Source of the DNA: Crossaster papposus
Taxonomy: Eukaryota > Echinodermata > Asteroidea > Velatida > Solasteridae
Assembly: GCA_037893245.1 (NCBI GenBank)
Contig: JBAIAA010001144.1
Location: forward strand, 248,001 to 312,000
DNA length: 64,000 nucleotides
Direction: 5' to 3'
In this document: positions 1-11,427 of the stretch, in pieces
How positions within the stretch are numbered: position 1 is the stretch's first letter
Layout of the letters: each line of letters begins with the position of its first letter
The notes under the pieces: model-generated
Database searches by the model: none
Told to the model about the DNA's origin: nothing
Seen by the model: only the letters and a program-made list of their open reading frames with translations
Position numbers and translations under genes: made by a program

Positions 1-13
1 CTCTTGCATGAGT

Positions 14-470
14 GGGTGGGATTAAAAGGGTTAAGCTTATGGCCTTCAGTAGAAGTTGGCGTGGTAACCAGCGAATTGTCCCCTCCCGATCTTATTTGAT
101 TCACTGGTACAAAATCAATACCCTGGACTGTTCTAAAACTACAATGGCGGTAAAGACCCATCATTTAATTGCCCTTCAAGAACAATGCCATCTAAATCTC
201 ATTATATTCACTGGCATTAAATCAATATCGCCACAGTTTGTGTCTGCGTCATCCCATTCTGTAAACTACTAAGTCCCAGCTTAACCAGGTCTCTGAGTGC
301 AATCTGGCAGTTGTGCCAAGAAGACATCTACGGGTAACAGTGTGCCTTGAAATTGTAGTCTTTTCACAACAGTTGTTGAAATCATACAGCATGATAAATC
401 GCTGAATGTCGACCTAATTATAGTTTCATGTAATTGGCAACGAAACGAGAAACTGAAATCTTCTGTTATA
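14..470 (+). repeat. 5' flank of the PAN/FReD gene, copy 1 of 3
   Basis: This block upstream of the FReD start recurs, diverged, at about 7085-7380 and 12240-12850. Shared stretches include the segment around 'gccttcagtagaagtt' (41 and 12552), the segment around 'atctaaatctcatta' (188 and 12760) and the segment ending 'gataaatcgctgaat' (391; 'gacaaatcgctgaat' near 7293). It probably holds the promoter and 5' UTR of the gene, but I could not fix a transcription start. The first 30 bases end in GGGTTAA, which resembles a piggyBac-type terminus. Confidence 0.7.
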
Positions 471-495
471 ACGTGGCCTTAACTCAATCGACGGG

Positions 496-1533
496 ATGGC
501 GAAACAAATCATCTGTTTTGAACTATTTCACATAATATTCATCATTTTCCAGGGAGCTACCTCGCCCGTCTTTGGATTTGAAACATCTTCATATACAGGG
601 AAACATACGTTTCATGCCGCCGAAAATCGCGCACTGGAAGAATTTGCGTATGCAACAAAAACTGTGCGTTCTCGTGTCATCTGCGGACGGGAATGCAGCA
701 TGGATGAACGTTGCAGGTCGTTTAACTTTAACAACTGCAGTAAACTGTGCGAGTTGAACCTTGCCACCAGACGAGAGCACCCCGACTACTTAAATGCAAG
801 TCAAGGGAGTGTGTACTTTGATGCAGATGAAGACACACCTCTCTACTCACTGGCTGATAGCTCCTTAAATCGCAACAGAAGTTGCAAGGTGCTCTTAGAT
901 GCCGGTTATCTTTCAAGCGGTATCTACACAATCTACCCAGAGGGATTCGGTATTGACGGTCTTCGTGTCTACTGTGACATGAAAACTGACGGTGGGGGAT
1001 GGATCGTGTTTCAGAGACGACAAGATGGCAGCGTGGACTTCTACCGTAACTGGGCCGACTACCAGTCTGGCTTTGGCGATCTGTCCGGTGAGTTCTGGTT
1101 GGGTAATGACAACTTGGCCATTCTGACGTCTGATGAATCACGTGGAACATGGGAGCTACGAGTTGATTTAGAGGACTGGGAAGGCGACACAGCATGGGCA
1201 AAGTACTCAGAGTTCCAAATATCTCCGGGTGATAAGTACAATCTGAATTATGACCAATACGATGCCAGCAGCACCGCCGGTGACTCTCTTTGGTTTAAAA
1301 AAGGTCATCCCTTTTCAACGAAGCATCGTGACAATGATGCGTCGTCAGATCGTAATTGCGCACAAGATTTCACAGGAGCCTGGTGGTTTAATAGCTGTTG
1401 GTATTCTCACTTGAATGGTCTATATTACCCAGATAAGAATGCAGATAGTAAGCAAGGCGTGCAATGGGACTCATGGAAATTGTATTATTCCATTAAAGCA
1501 TGTAGCATGAAAACGCGCGAAAGTGGACCATGA
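496..1533 (+). CDS. secreted PAN/apple + fibrinogen-related (FReD) domain protein, 345 aa
   Basis: The ORF starts with a hydrophobic signal peptide (about residues 1-27), as expected for a secreted lectin-like protein. Residues about 37-108 form a PAN/apple-like module with paired cysteines (CGRECSMDERCRSF, then NNCSKLCELN). Residues about 126-340 form a full fibrinogen C-terminal domain: RSCKVLLDAG at its start, GGGWIVFQRRQDGS, the WELRVDLEDWEG strand, an acidic stretch before NCAQDF where family members bind calcium, and WWFNSCWYSHLNGLYY. FReDs with these features usually bind acetylated or other glycans in innate immunity or development; that role is inferred from the family. The CDS is uninterrupted in one exon. 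The ATG at 496 is the first in frame and directly precedes the signal peptide. A polyadenylation signal lies 138 nt past the stop. A decayed duplicate of its 5' part lies at about 7085-7545. Confidence 0.9.
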   Translation: MAKQIICFELFHIIFIIFQGATSPVFGFETSSYTGKHTFHAAENRALEEFAYATKTVRSRVICGRECSMDERCRSFNFNNCSKLCELNLATRREHPDYLNASQGSVYFDADEDTPLYSLADSSLNRNRSCKVLLDAGYLSSGIYTIYPEGFGIDGLRVYCDMKTDGGGWIVFQRRQDGSVDFYRNWADYQSGFGDLSGEFWLGNDNLAILTSDESRGTWELRVDLEDWEGDTAWAKYSEFQISPGDKYNLNYDQYDASSTAGDSLWFKKGHPFSTKHRDNDASSDRNCAQDFTGAWWFNSCWYSHLNGLYYPDKNADSKQGVQWDSWKLYYSIKACSMKTRESGP

Positions 1534-1670
1534 ACGTCGCATTGTTAATATTAATTTCAAAATGTACTTGTTTTAGTTTGCACCTGTAAATCATTGCACA
1601 ACCATATTATTCATTAATACCCCGAGTCTTTTAGAATTGTTATAAAACTGCCAAACAACTGTTTCTATGG

Positions 1671-1676
1671 AATAAA
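1671..1676 (+). promoter_or_regulatory. polyadenylation signal AATAAA for the FReD gene
   Basis: AATAAA lies about 138 nt after the TGA stop of the FReD gene, a normal 3' UTR distance. No other perfect signal lies closer. Confidence 0.65.
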
Positions 1677-1689
1677 TGAGTTTCGCAGT

Positions 1690-3233
1690 TAACCGAAGTG
1701 TTACTTTCTCTTTGTCAACACGTTAAGAGGTTAACTGGTTTTTGTTTTGCTTATTATAAAAGAATACTCATTATATTTTGTAAATCTGACGAAACAACGG
1801 CTACATTTGATCATATCGCAATGTCAAATTATAGCCGAGTTTAACCGAACTGCCTCGAATTTAGAATAAGTTCATTTTACTCCGATTTTCCTCTTTTTTT
1901 AAGACATCATGTCTTTTTTAAATTGAAGTTAAATTCTCCTTTAAAGGACTATAGCTTTCGCCAACATTGCAGGGCCAGGAACAGCATCCGTCACTATGAG
2001 ATGTATTCACAAGTCGGCCATAATACATTGAAAGTGAGGTAAAATCTTCTTTAGGGGGAACTTGCAGATAGAAATGAAAGCAATGACCTCAAGGTAATTA
2101 CCAAATAACACCAGTCGTCTCTGATGAATAATTTAAAATTTGTGATTAAACATTCCTTAATGTTTTATGCCACATTAAAAAAATATTGAAAGTGAGGGTA
2201 GAATTCTAAAATAGTCTGGCACCATCCCATTCAACAATTCACAATTTATGAGATACATCCAGGGAACACAACCAAAATGGCTTCCTCTTGAATAAGGTCC
2301 ATATAACGGAATATTGTGAGAACTGTTCTTGCTAAATTATAAATACAGCGTATGGGAAAAACAATATGTTACTGGGATTACAATTATAGTTGTACAAGTG
2401 ATGTCAGCTTAAAAAAATAAGTGTTATTCGTACATGTATGCATTAATAATATTTGTATTGCACGAACAGAATGTTGCACAAAATTAATGACATCAGCTTA
2501 GAATTTGTGGCAAGTGTTATTCCTCTTATACAAAATATTCAACATATTCATCATATTGTTTTGCTCCAGTTACTTTCCTACGAACAGACTATAATACCAC
2601 AAAAGAATCTGAATTGTACATAGGCCCTATTTATAAGTTCTGATGTCATTACTTATTGTTTGCACAATTTTAAAATATGAAGGTTGATGGCTGTTTCTTG
2701 CGACAAAACAAAAATTAACAAAACAATTCCTTTTGTACACTCTTCTTTGCATTGTTAGCTTTCGTTCACTAGTGATCATGTTTTGAAAACTACGTTGTAT
2801 GGGGTGTCTTTTGTTTAAAACGCAAGTAAGAAATGTGGTAATCATTTGTAACAATTTCACTAAATCGCAATTATGACATTATGCATTGTTTGGAGCGCAT
2901 TGTATTAAGTGAGTGCTTATAATTGAAAAGAATTTAAAATTACCAAAACCACATCAATATCGCGGAAGAGGGCAACAAATAATCTTAATTAATAAGCACA
3001 TTTTACTTTTTGCTTGTATATTACGATACAAAAATGGTTCCAATACAAAAAGACCAATGACGTTGAATAAACTGAGCGACAAGAACCAATTAACGAATAA
3101 TTTGTCTCAGTTGATTTAGGTTGTTCATGTTGAGTTTACGAGTGTGTAATTATCGCAGCGTGATTGACAGGTGTATTAAGGCAACTAGAGTTTATGCTTC
3201 AAGCACCTGTACCTGCATGTATGGGAGATGCAA
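1690..3233. other. AT-rich intergenic stretch, no gene seen
   Basis: Only short scattered ORFs with no recognisable domains are present, and I see no clear TIR or tandem repeat. It runs up to the TTAA target of the piggyBac element. Confidence 0.6.
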
Positions 3234-4243
3234 TTAACCCTATCAACCCCAAGACATATTTCATCACACATGCTTTGGTTCCCACAGTTGTAGGCATAGC
3301 ATGTTCAGTTATTTACCAGGCACATTTTAGAAAACTTTCAGTGTATAGCGCCCTCATTAGACAATCTCATGAAAGGCAACTCGTGCAAGCCCATTAAATG
3401 AGACTCAAAATGATAATTGTTCTGGTAATTACAAACAATGTAGATGTAGATTGTTTTGTTCAGCGGTGGTTCATAAAACCAAAGTTACTAATGGAATTGA
3501 CATACAACATTTTGCCACTAGTGTCTATTTATTATTGTTAAATGGAAGGGGAAAATATCGAAACCTTATGATTACCGGCCCCGCCAATTGTGGGAAAACA
3601 TTTATGAATTAGTTGAAGTGACTTTTTTGTTGAATGATTTCTGTTGGAACCCCAAAGTCATTCCTTGGAATGATTTATTATTGTTGCTTGAAGGTCAACC
3701 AGTTCATTTACCAGCACCCTAAACACACGACATCAAAATTGACAAAAACACGCCAATATTTTGTACTGCCAAGCAACCTGTTAGTGTACATAACTGGTAC
3801 CCATATCGATGAGCGTGAGACGGAAATGATGAACGTGAGATGGAAAACATACTCATTTTCACACCACATCCCACAAATTGACCAAATAGATGTAAAACCA
3901 TGTGGTTATTGTTTCGCCCATCGTGTACTAGACAAAAAAACAATAATCCCGTTTATATAATATATAGGTGTTAATAACAAGACAATTTCATAAGTTAAGG
4001 TGTAGGGTAGCAAAGTTATTTGTGACACTCTCTGCAAAAATGAGTATGATTTTGCATAATAAAAGATTTTTCTTCAAAGGTTGGAACTCCCCAAATGCTA
4101 ATTGTTCTGACAATTACAGTAGAATATACATGTAGATTGTTTTGGTCAGCGGTGCTTCATAAATTCGAACTTACTACAAATACTGGGTTTTTTTTGGCGA
4201 AGGGAATGTTTGGGTAATTACTTAAACTTGACTACTACCACCA

Positions 4244-4353
4244 CCCCCCCCCCCCCCCCCCCCCAATCAACGTTGAAAAGATTGTTCTTCAAAGGTTGGG
4301 TCGCCGGTGTGCACACAATCTTTTCAACATTGTTTGGGGGGGGGGGGGGGGGG
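4244..4353. repeat. poly-C / poly-G foldback
   Basis: A run of about 21 C (4244-4264) followed by AATCAACGTTGAAAAGATTGT is mirrored by ACAATCTTTTCAACATTGTTT and about 18 G (4336-4353). The arms can pair into a G:C-capped hairpin just downstream of the piggyBac transposase stop. Assembly length of such homopolymers is unreliable. Confidence 0.75.
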
Positions 4354-4390
4354 ACAGCTGGACCACAATCTAAAAACTCCTAAATGTTGA

Positions 4391-6659
4391 TCACAAACTG
4401 TGATACTTCTCAAAGCATGGCAGTACACACATTGGCTTTTTACACTTTTTACACATAGTACGAGTTTGCTTCCGCTTGGCTTTCGTACTACAAACGACAC
4501 AGTTGTGCTTTTTGCCGGCCACACTTCTCCCAGGATAATGTTGACTCGAAAGACGTGACGCTTCATTGCCAAGGTGTGCTGGGCTGGAACGAAGAAGTCC
4601 CTCGATGACCTTCACCCGGAACTCCAAGCTAGTTATTTTTGGGTTGCTCGGCAGGTAGTTAAAAAGGATAGTAGTGTTAAGCAAACTGATATCGAGGATA
4701 TTTAGGAAAACGCGTTTCCACCATTTTAGGGATCTATGGTGGTGTGCATAGTACTGCCATAATTGGGCGGCTAAATCTGAACCACCCATAAACCGGTTAT
4801 AATCCTGAACGACAGAAGGTTTGTGAATCTCGCGAAGTCCGGTGGAACTGTTTTTGCAGCGAATTTCTTTTGTGTCCATACTGCAGTCGTCATAATTCGT
4901 CAGAAGTGTTACATGCTTTCTATCCTGCCAAACAATGCATAGTTGCCCGGCTTTTGTGTAAAACTGGGGGTCATCGCCTTTCCGTATGGGAAACTTCTTG
5001 GGATTTGCAATCTCCGGAATCCCTTGTGATGTGTAGCGTACTGTTCCACGGGAACTAAATCCTAACTGCGATAATTTGTGTACGAGGGCAGGACTAGTGT
5101 ACCAATTATCCATAAAAACAATATGTCCTTTATGTTCTAGCCCTTTTAAAAGGTCGATGACTACTTGGCCTGATGCTGAAAGGTTACGTGGGTGGTTCTT
5201 GGTAGCATACGCGATCGAAGGCAGACTGAATTGGTCGGATGTGGCCTTGGACCCGGTAAAAACCTGCCAATTACAACAATACCCAGTTTCGGATTCACAT
5301 AATGAGAAGCATTTTAACCCCCATTTGGCAGCCTTGCGTGGCATGTATTGTTTGAAACCCAGTCGCCCTTTAAATTTTATCATAGTCTCGTCTGGTGAGA
5401 GGTTTCGTCCGGGTTTATAAATTCGACGAAACGAGGGCAATACGATGTCTAGCAGGGGGCGAACTTTAGACAGTTTGTCATCATCAGTGATAGTTTTGTC
5501 AGCTCGATTGTTGGCAAGGTGGAAAAATCGCAGGATTGCGTCAAATCGGTTGCGGGACATGGTTGATGGATACACAGGGCTTCGCAGAACTTCTGACCTC
5601 GACCAGTGCATAGCATAGCGAGGCCTTTTGTTGATCCCCATGCACAGAAGCAATGCCAAAAAACGCCTCATTTCTGGAACATTTGTTGGAGTCCAGGATG
5701 TATTTCCAGGCACACTTTGATCGGCATATCGGTTCGTCTCGGTCACCATCAACTGCCAGACTGCATGGCAAAAAAAGAGTTGAAAGGTCTCCATCGGTGA
5801 TAGTCCACTGAAATCTTGCGTAGGTCCAACTTGTCCACTGAAGTTCGCAGGTGGCCGCTTATAGGAGCTTGTTTTATGCCATCCAGACCTGAAGTGAGAA
5901 TATTAACATATTAAGAAATGTCAGAGGGCGCTATTTTGATTGGAGAAACTTCTTCCTAATGGTACTAGACAGCAAAGGCATAGCGCATACGACAATCATG
6001 AGTTCAACAATAGTTTAATTTGAATAACAAATTAAAGGATTAGGGTGCACGAAAATCACCATTTTAATATTATTTTTCTAATCAGAAAATGGGTCTTCAA
6101 AGAAACACTGCCCTCACACATTATTTAATGTGCTTGGGTAAGCACATTGATAAATGTGTGAGGGCGCTGTTTGTTTGAAGACTCATTTTCTGAATAGGAA
6201 TTTTTTGTGCACACTACTGTTCTACTTGAATGCACATTTCTGATTTATTGTAACTGAAAAGGAGGCATTTTTCCTTTTTTTTTGCGAAATACATCTAGAG
6301 CCAGGGTAATGTTACATTAATATAAATTCCCAACAAGTGTAGGCTCACACACTGTACTGTTTATTCGCTTTATTCCTGTGTAACTAAATTCACGTCCTCG
6401 AGTCATACTCAGTCTCATAGTACTAGTCATAGCATTTTACTACTTATAATTATTAGTAACCTCTTTACCTGAAATTCGGCTTGTCGGATGACTTTGACTT
6501 TGAGCAGGTAGCGACAAACTCTTCCGAATCGTCACTTTCTTCTGTGGTGGATGATAAGGAAATCTCATCAGATATATCAGAACCGCTATCCGCGAATATT
6601 TCGTCAAGAATGTCGGATGGATCCGCCATTATGACTGGTTTTCTGTGACGAGTGTTCAC
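4391..6659 (-). CDS. piggyBac transposase (DDE_Tnp_1_7), two exons
   Basis: Gene model: complement(join(4391..5888,6469..6659)). Exon 1 encodes an acidic Ser/Asp/Glu-rich N-terminus. It ends at a CAG|GTAAAG donor with codon phase 2, and exon 2 starts after a TCACTTCAG acceptor, restoring the frame through SGWHKTSSYKRPP to FSGLSPMETFQLFF. The core has the piggyBac catalytic aspartates in their usual motifs: LSPDETMIKFKGR, GHIVFMDNWYTSP and VQDYNRFMGGSD. The C-terminus is a cysteine-rich zinc-binding module (CVVC...CKKCKKPMC...C) of the kind that reads piggyBac ends. Predicted length is about 560 aa, near the family norm, with no stop or frameshift visible. The start may be the internal MADPSD Met at about residue 11 of exon 1. 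The enzyme should cut and paste the element at TTAA. Activity is inferred from intactness, not shown. Confidence 0.88.
6043..6215. mobile_element. small foldback MITE inside the piggyBac intron
   Basis: The stretch from GTGCACGAAAATC through AGAAAATGGGTCTTCAAA and CCCTCACACATT is mirrored by AATGTGTGAGGGCG, TTTGAAGACTCATTTTCT and TTTTTTGTGCAC. It forms an imperfect hairpin of about 170 bp with a loop near 6135-6150. No coding potential. Confidence 0.7.
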
Positions 6660-7084
6660 ATGGCGTACTTGGCGTCTCTATTTGGTGAATCCTAATAATA
6701 TCCTATAATATTTCATACCCACGCGCGCAAGAGGACGCGCGCGTGGGGTCTCGCCAATCAGAGGCCGATCTCCAAAGTGAGGGCGCTATTTACATTTCAG
6801 TTCAATGCGAAAAGGCAAGTGCCGTCAGGGCTCAATGGGAATGAAATCCGATTGTATTTGTGTGACGTAAAGTCACAATGGTAACGAGAGTGTATGCTTC
6901 AATGAGTCCATATGGCACTCTTGGGATTGATAGGGTTAAGGAATTTGCACAGTCGGTTTTATGCGCTTCGTGTCATACGTTAGTCCATCTGTTACGTGCT
7001 GTACCACTGCTGTTACAAGTCTACGGTAAAACGTGAAACAGTTTGTGACGCAACGGTTTCTGACTGGCGGGAAGACACTAAATG

Positions 7085-7545
7085 TGAAAAGACGCATGAA
7101 CTTTACTAACCAATCAGGGAAATACACATCGTCTGCCTCACCCCATTGCTTATTACCAAATCCCATCATCGTCAGGCCTCATGTGTCTTCACAGCCATTC
7201 AGCATCGCAGTTGTGTAAAGAAGACAGCTACCGAAAGCAGTGTGGCTTGAATCTTTAGTCGTTTAACAACGTGGTGACAGTAAAACCTGACATGACAAAT
7301 CGCTGAATTGTGTTCCGCGCAATACATGTACCGATCAAACATTATACGAAAGAAAACAATAGCGAAACAAATCTTTAGTTCAAAACTGTTTTACATTATA
7401 TCAGTCATATTCCAGGGAGTTACCACGTCTGTCTCTGGATTTAATACTTATGCAGAGAATATCTTATGCTGCTGAAAATCGCGCACTGAAAGGGTTTGTA
7501 TATTCCACTAAAATTATCCGATCTCGTGTCACTGTGAGCACCGAA
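7085..7545 (+). pseudogene. decayed 5' fragment of a PAN/FReD gene duplicate
   Basis: About 7384-7545 aligns with 521-690 of the intact FReD gene: CATATTCCAGGGAGTTACC versus CATTTTCCAGGGAGCTACC, then GAAAATCGCGCACTG, then the segment ending TCTCGTGTCA. The upstream part resembles the intact gene's 5' flank. The reading frame is broken, the PAN module ends early, and no FReD domain follows. A dead duplicate, probably disturbed by later insertions. Confidence 0.75.
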
Positions 7546-7623
7546 GGGTTGTCCACATAATTGTGCCCGTCCAACTTTTTTATCCTCTGCATCTAACGAC
7601 GTCAACCGCCAATCAAACGTCTA

Positions 7624-8155
7624 CATTGCCTTCTGCCAAACAGGATCTGGGGTTGACCATGGGGTTTTTCTCATTGGGGAATGTTGTTTGGTAGACACGA
7701 GTCTCTCTCCCGGCAATCTTGGAGAACATTCATTCCTAGAATGCCATGCACACTCTCGTTTTTCCAAGTATGGAGGGAAGAGTACTTCTCTCGGATTACA
7801 AGCACCACCCGAGACAGAATACCATCCCGACTGCTTCAACATCAGTTTTAAACCACCCGATGTAGGGGGTGGAAGCACCGTAAGCAAATACAAGGGTAAA
7901 CGGCTCTGGTATACCTTGAAGTTTGAAGCCCAGTGGTTCGACACACCGACTGAAGAACCGTTCTCCCATGGGGGTGACTTGGGAGGTCGAACAGCGACCT
8001 CACACGGCCACTATTTATGCAAATCAACTGAAGCTACTTTTGCCTTGCATATTAATAGTAGCCGCGTGAGGTCGTTGTTTGAGCTCCGATTACCGCCGCT
8101 CCGTACGTACACACAGGTAATGATGATCGCCTTGACCAAGGCATGTTTGACTTGA
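7624..8155 (+). other. unrecognised open stretch, possible exon or decayed ORF
   Basis: A 155-codon open frame from the ATG at 7688, extending upstream to about 7646, reads like ordinary protein up to about residue 100 (a HPDCFNISFKPPDV region, then GKRLWYTLKFEAQWFDTP). I do not recognise a family. The last third (about 7985-8110) is repeat DNA: it contains CAGCGACCTCACACGGCCAC and its inverse GCCGCGTGAGGTCG, related to the TIR of the 10363-11571 element. If coding, it is a fragment. Confidence 0.3.
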
Positions 8156-8159
8156 TGGC

Positions 8160-10353
8160 ACTTGTGTGCCGAAAGGATCAGCGGGTCTGCATTACTCGAG
8201 GGATCCAGTGCCCGGGTCGTCGGGAGTAAATGTATTTGCCCAGCAGTGCCCAGTTGGTGAAGTTTGTTTTCCACCTTTCGTTATGATTGCTTCACTCAAT
8301 CGACTGTTACAGGAATGGGGTAATGTGAAGGTTACTATTGGTGGTGCAAAAACACCCTCACCCGTAGCCATGGTGGCCGCGTCTGTCTTATTTTACGAAT
8401 CGCTCGATACGTCTGTCTGAGGTGGGACAGATGGGACTGAGTGAATATCCATCAGTTAAGGGTTACACGCCAAATATGGAGAGCCTGTCCTTTGAACTCT
8501 GGGCCTTTTAATGTTTCTTCCCTGACTCCGGTAATGATCAGATGAAAATTCGGCCGCCTATAAGCTCAACAATGTCCTCCTCATGTCGGGCTCCATGGGT
8601 AGGGGCCTTACGGTTTCAGCTGGCCATTAAATCCCGATGTGCAGCTGGTCGCTACCTGGAGTTATAAGATTGCATCATTATGTAGAGCGGTGGCAGCTAC
8701 ATGCCGACAGCATGCACAGGATGCAGTGGTTTTACACAAAGTAACTAACCATTCCAGCAGGTTAACAATTGCCAGGCGGGAGCACTAGAGGTCATAAGAG
8801 TCTTTCGCGTAGCCACCGTTCGGCTTCAGGTAGAGTATCCAGACTGTATATCTCCATCTTGTCATCAATCTGCCAAACCAAGCTGGTGAAAGTAATTGTT
8901 CTGTAGCCATGGTCAACAAGGCCATAAGAGTCATATATAGTGAGACTGCCTGGGTCTTTCTCTCAAATGATTACATTATGCAAGATGATCTAATACATGA
9001 CGTCCATATCTGTCCATCTAAAGCTTCACCGCAGGCTACATATGGTTTCAAGATCAACTTTGCGCCTGCGTTCTGCCCCCGACATATCTTGTTTCCAGTA
9101 GTAGGCCTACAACACGGTGGCTAACATTTGTGCATATTTGTCTTCTTTAAGCATTATGGAGTATTGGCAAGGTTGAAGTCGCTGAACAGCCTTTTAGATA
9201 GGCGGGCATACAACAAGCAGAAAATTAAGTTATATAATTAGTGGCATCACTCGAGGATTTGTATCCATAAACATCAAGGCGAAGGGTATCAAACAGAAAG
9301 AAATGACTTTCACTCAGCAATTGTCTCCTTCCTAGTACTAAATAGGGATTCTAAAGACAGGACGCAGGTCCACGCTGTTGGATGTGACAACTTAGGCGTT
9401 AGGGCTGGAGACTTTGAACGGACGAAGACGTGCGAGATTTATAAAATAGAGGGATGCGATCTTCTCTTCAACCACACGGTAGGAAAGACGGTTAGATAGT
9501 CCAGTTCTTCTTTCATTATCTCCCCAAAGTTACAGGATTCATCATCAGATTTAGATCCAGCCTGGTGCAGTCAACAGCTTGGTCGAGGCGGCTTGGTCGA
9601 GGCGGCAGGGTCCCATACTAAAATAATGAGTGTGTATGTAAACTTAGAAAATATAGAAAAAGAAGGAAAAGTAGGTTAAAACAAAACGAACCCGGAGTTT
9701 GCAACGACTGCAACAAAGTAACCACTCTCTCCGTGCTCTCTTTAAGGATGGGAGTAGCTTTTGTCTAAGAGTTGGGATGAGAGATGAGTGGAATGGTGAG
9801 TATTATATTAAGGGTTAGGGGACTCAAGCTCGGATGGGGCTTCGGTGATAATCTATTAAACCCATATCTAAGCATTGTAGATTCTGGAGCCCACCACGGA
9901 ACAATAGAGCGATATAAATAGTGTTTCTATTTCCTTTTTTATTTGCAGACACCTTTGGCTGTCGTTTTTTTCATATCGTAAATTTGGGGTATATTGCCCG
10001 GGAGATTGTTCGTACTAAATACAATTTTCTATACTTCAAGAACACTAAACACTTTAGTCACCACCCCTTTTGTTTCCTAATTTTCTTAAAATTGTATCGT
10101 TACCAAACCACCTCTAGGTTATAATTAGTACAAAAGAATAGTTTTTTGGGGGGTGAAAGCAACTCACAATATTCGTGACTTTATTTAATTCCAGGCTGTC
10201 AGTTCACTGGAACTTAATCATTTCTGAAGCTACTGACGGTAAAGACTCCTCCTCGAATCATCTTCATCACTGAAAGCGTCGATAATAATTACAAGAGTTG
10301 GGATACATGTATTTGGCTAGCTACATTTTTGTAAAGGACATTTTGTAAAGCCG
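8160..10353. other. no gene seen
   Basis: Only short ORFs without recognisable domains occur here. There is a trivial direct repeat of CTTGGTCGAGGCGG (about 9579-9605). No TIR or RNA gene was identified. Confidence 0.5.
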
Positions 10354-10495
10354 CTTATTGTTCAGCCTTGGCCAAGGCCATCGTTGTTTATTTGTTCGAA
10401 ATCCACCCGCGCGGGAATAGTTTGGGATGCACAGTACAAACATAAATCGCCTCACAGCGACCTCACGCGGCCACCGTACAAATCAACTAGAACTT

Positions 10496-10926
10496 ATGCT
10501 GCGTTCCAATCGCGTCGTGTTTGTCGTGTTCACCGTGAATTTCTTCATGTTCACGATCGAGTAGGTTGCATTCCAAACGCTACTCACCAAGACGCACGCG
10601 CATGGTCGAGTTAGTCGTGCGGTACGGTAAGGACATTCTTTATCGTGCAAGAACTCGTACGTGAACCAACACGCATGCGCGAGTATTTCAGTTGTTTATA
10701 AAGTCGTGAACATGGAGAAAAAAAATCCACCTCGAGTTCACCACTGGTGAACACGAGTTACCAGGCGATAAGAACGCCATAACTCGTGAACACGATAAAC
10801 ACGACGCAATAAGCCATTTGCGCGTGACCCCGAGTTAAATTTGAATAACATCTGGTACACTGACTTGCTCACACAGCTTGGCACAAACTCGGGGTCACGC
10901 GCAAATGGCTGATTGGAACGCAGCAT
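10496..10926. mobile_element. nested TIR element, TGCTGCGTTCCAATC ends
   Basis: ATGCTGCGTTCCAATC at 10496-10511 is exactly inverted at 10911-10926. Taking TGCTGCGTTCCAATC as the terminus leaves TTA on both sides, which would suit a PIF/Harbinger-type 3-bp target. It sits inside the 9-bp-TSD element and contains the 10808-10910 hairpin. Confidence 0.65.
10808..10910. mobile_element. short hairpin MITE, internally deleted relative of 11834-12229
   Basis: AATAAGCCATTTGCGCGTGA at 10808 is mirrored by CACGCGCAAATGGCT ending at 10910. The left arm continues with the same sequence as the longer copy at 11834 (TAAATTTGAATAACATCTGG, then GCTTGGCAC), and the interior after that is missing. Confidence 0.75.
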
Positions 10927-10928
10927 TA

Positions 10929-11427
10929 GGCCGTGTCCGAAACGAGTATCTAGAGCTACGATCTACGTCTACAGCTACAGTTGCGTCTATGTAGGCGCTA
11001 AGGTAAATGGAATTCGGACGCGGCTACGGCATGAGCCTACGGCTAGTTATTGCGCCCCCAAGCGATGCTTGAATTTTCCTTGCAAAATTACGATGTAAGA
11101 ATTTAATACAACCATTATCGTCTGCTAGCTGTTACGCAATGTTTGTTTACAGCCGGTCGAAATACCTGATGATATTGACGTATTTGTCGATCTGTTAGTT
11201 TCAATTCAATGCACTATCATTGAAAAATAAACGAAAATTTGCTCCAAAATTAACGTTAGTGCTGTCGCCATTTTGTTTTGCCTGAGCTAGACAACTTCTT
11301 TTACGGCTAGATTTTTGAGACGTAGCCGTAGCTGTAGCTCTAGACGGCATTTCGGACAGCGCTACAAAATGGCCGCCGTAGACAATAGATCTAGCCGTAG
11401 CTCTAGACACCCGATTCGGACACGGCC
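10929..11427. mobile_element. MITE with GGCCGTGTCCGAA termini
   Basis: GGCCGTGTCCGAA at 10929 is inverted as TTCGGACACGGCC ending at 11427, and homology continues inward through TATCTAGAGCTACG versus TGTCTAGAGCTACG (about 40 bp). The interior is built of permuted CTACG/TAGAGC words. It abuts the 10496-10926 element almost directly. Superfamily not assigned. Confidence 0.75.

Larger units (their letters stand above)
3238..6935 (-). mobile_element. piggyBac-type DNA transposon, complete, 3.7 kb
   Basis: The left end reads TTAA-CCCTATCAACCCCAAGA (TTAA at 3234-3237). The right end is its inverse, TCTTGGGATTGATAGGG-TTAA (TTAA at 6936-6939). TTAA target duplication and CCC-starting TIRs are diagnostic of the piggyBac superfamily. 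Both subterminal regions also contain TAGCGCCCTCA-like words (about 3348 and 6780). The element carries a transposase on the minus strand and a small foldback element inside the transposase intron. Its right flank leads into the decayed FReD duplicate, so it apparently jumped next to or into that duplicated block. Confidence 0.9.

Noticed and set aside
3164-3397. 77-codon ORF spanning the piggyBac left end
   Set aside because: It crosses the transposon boundary and has no recognisable domain.
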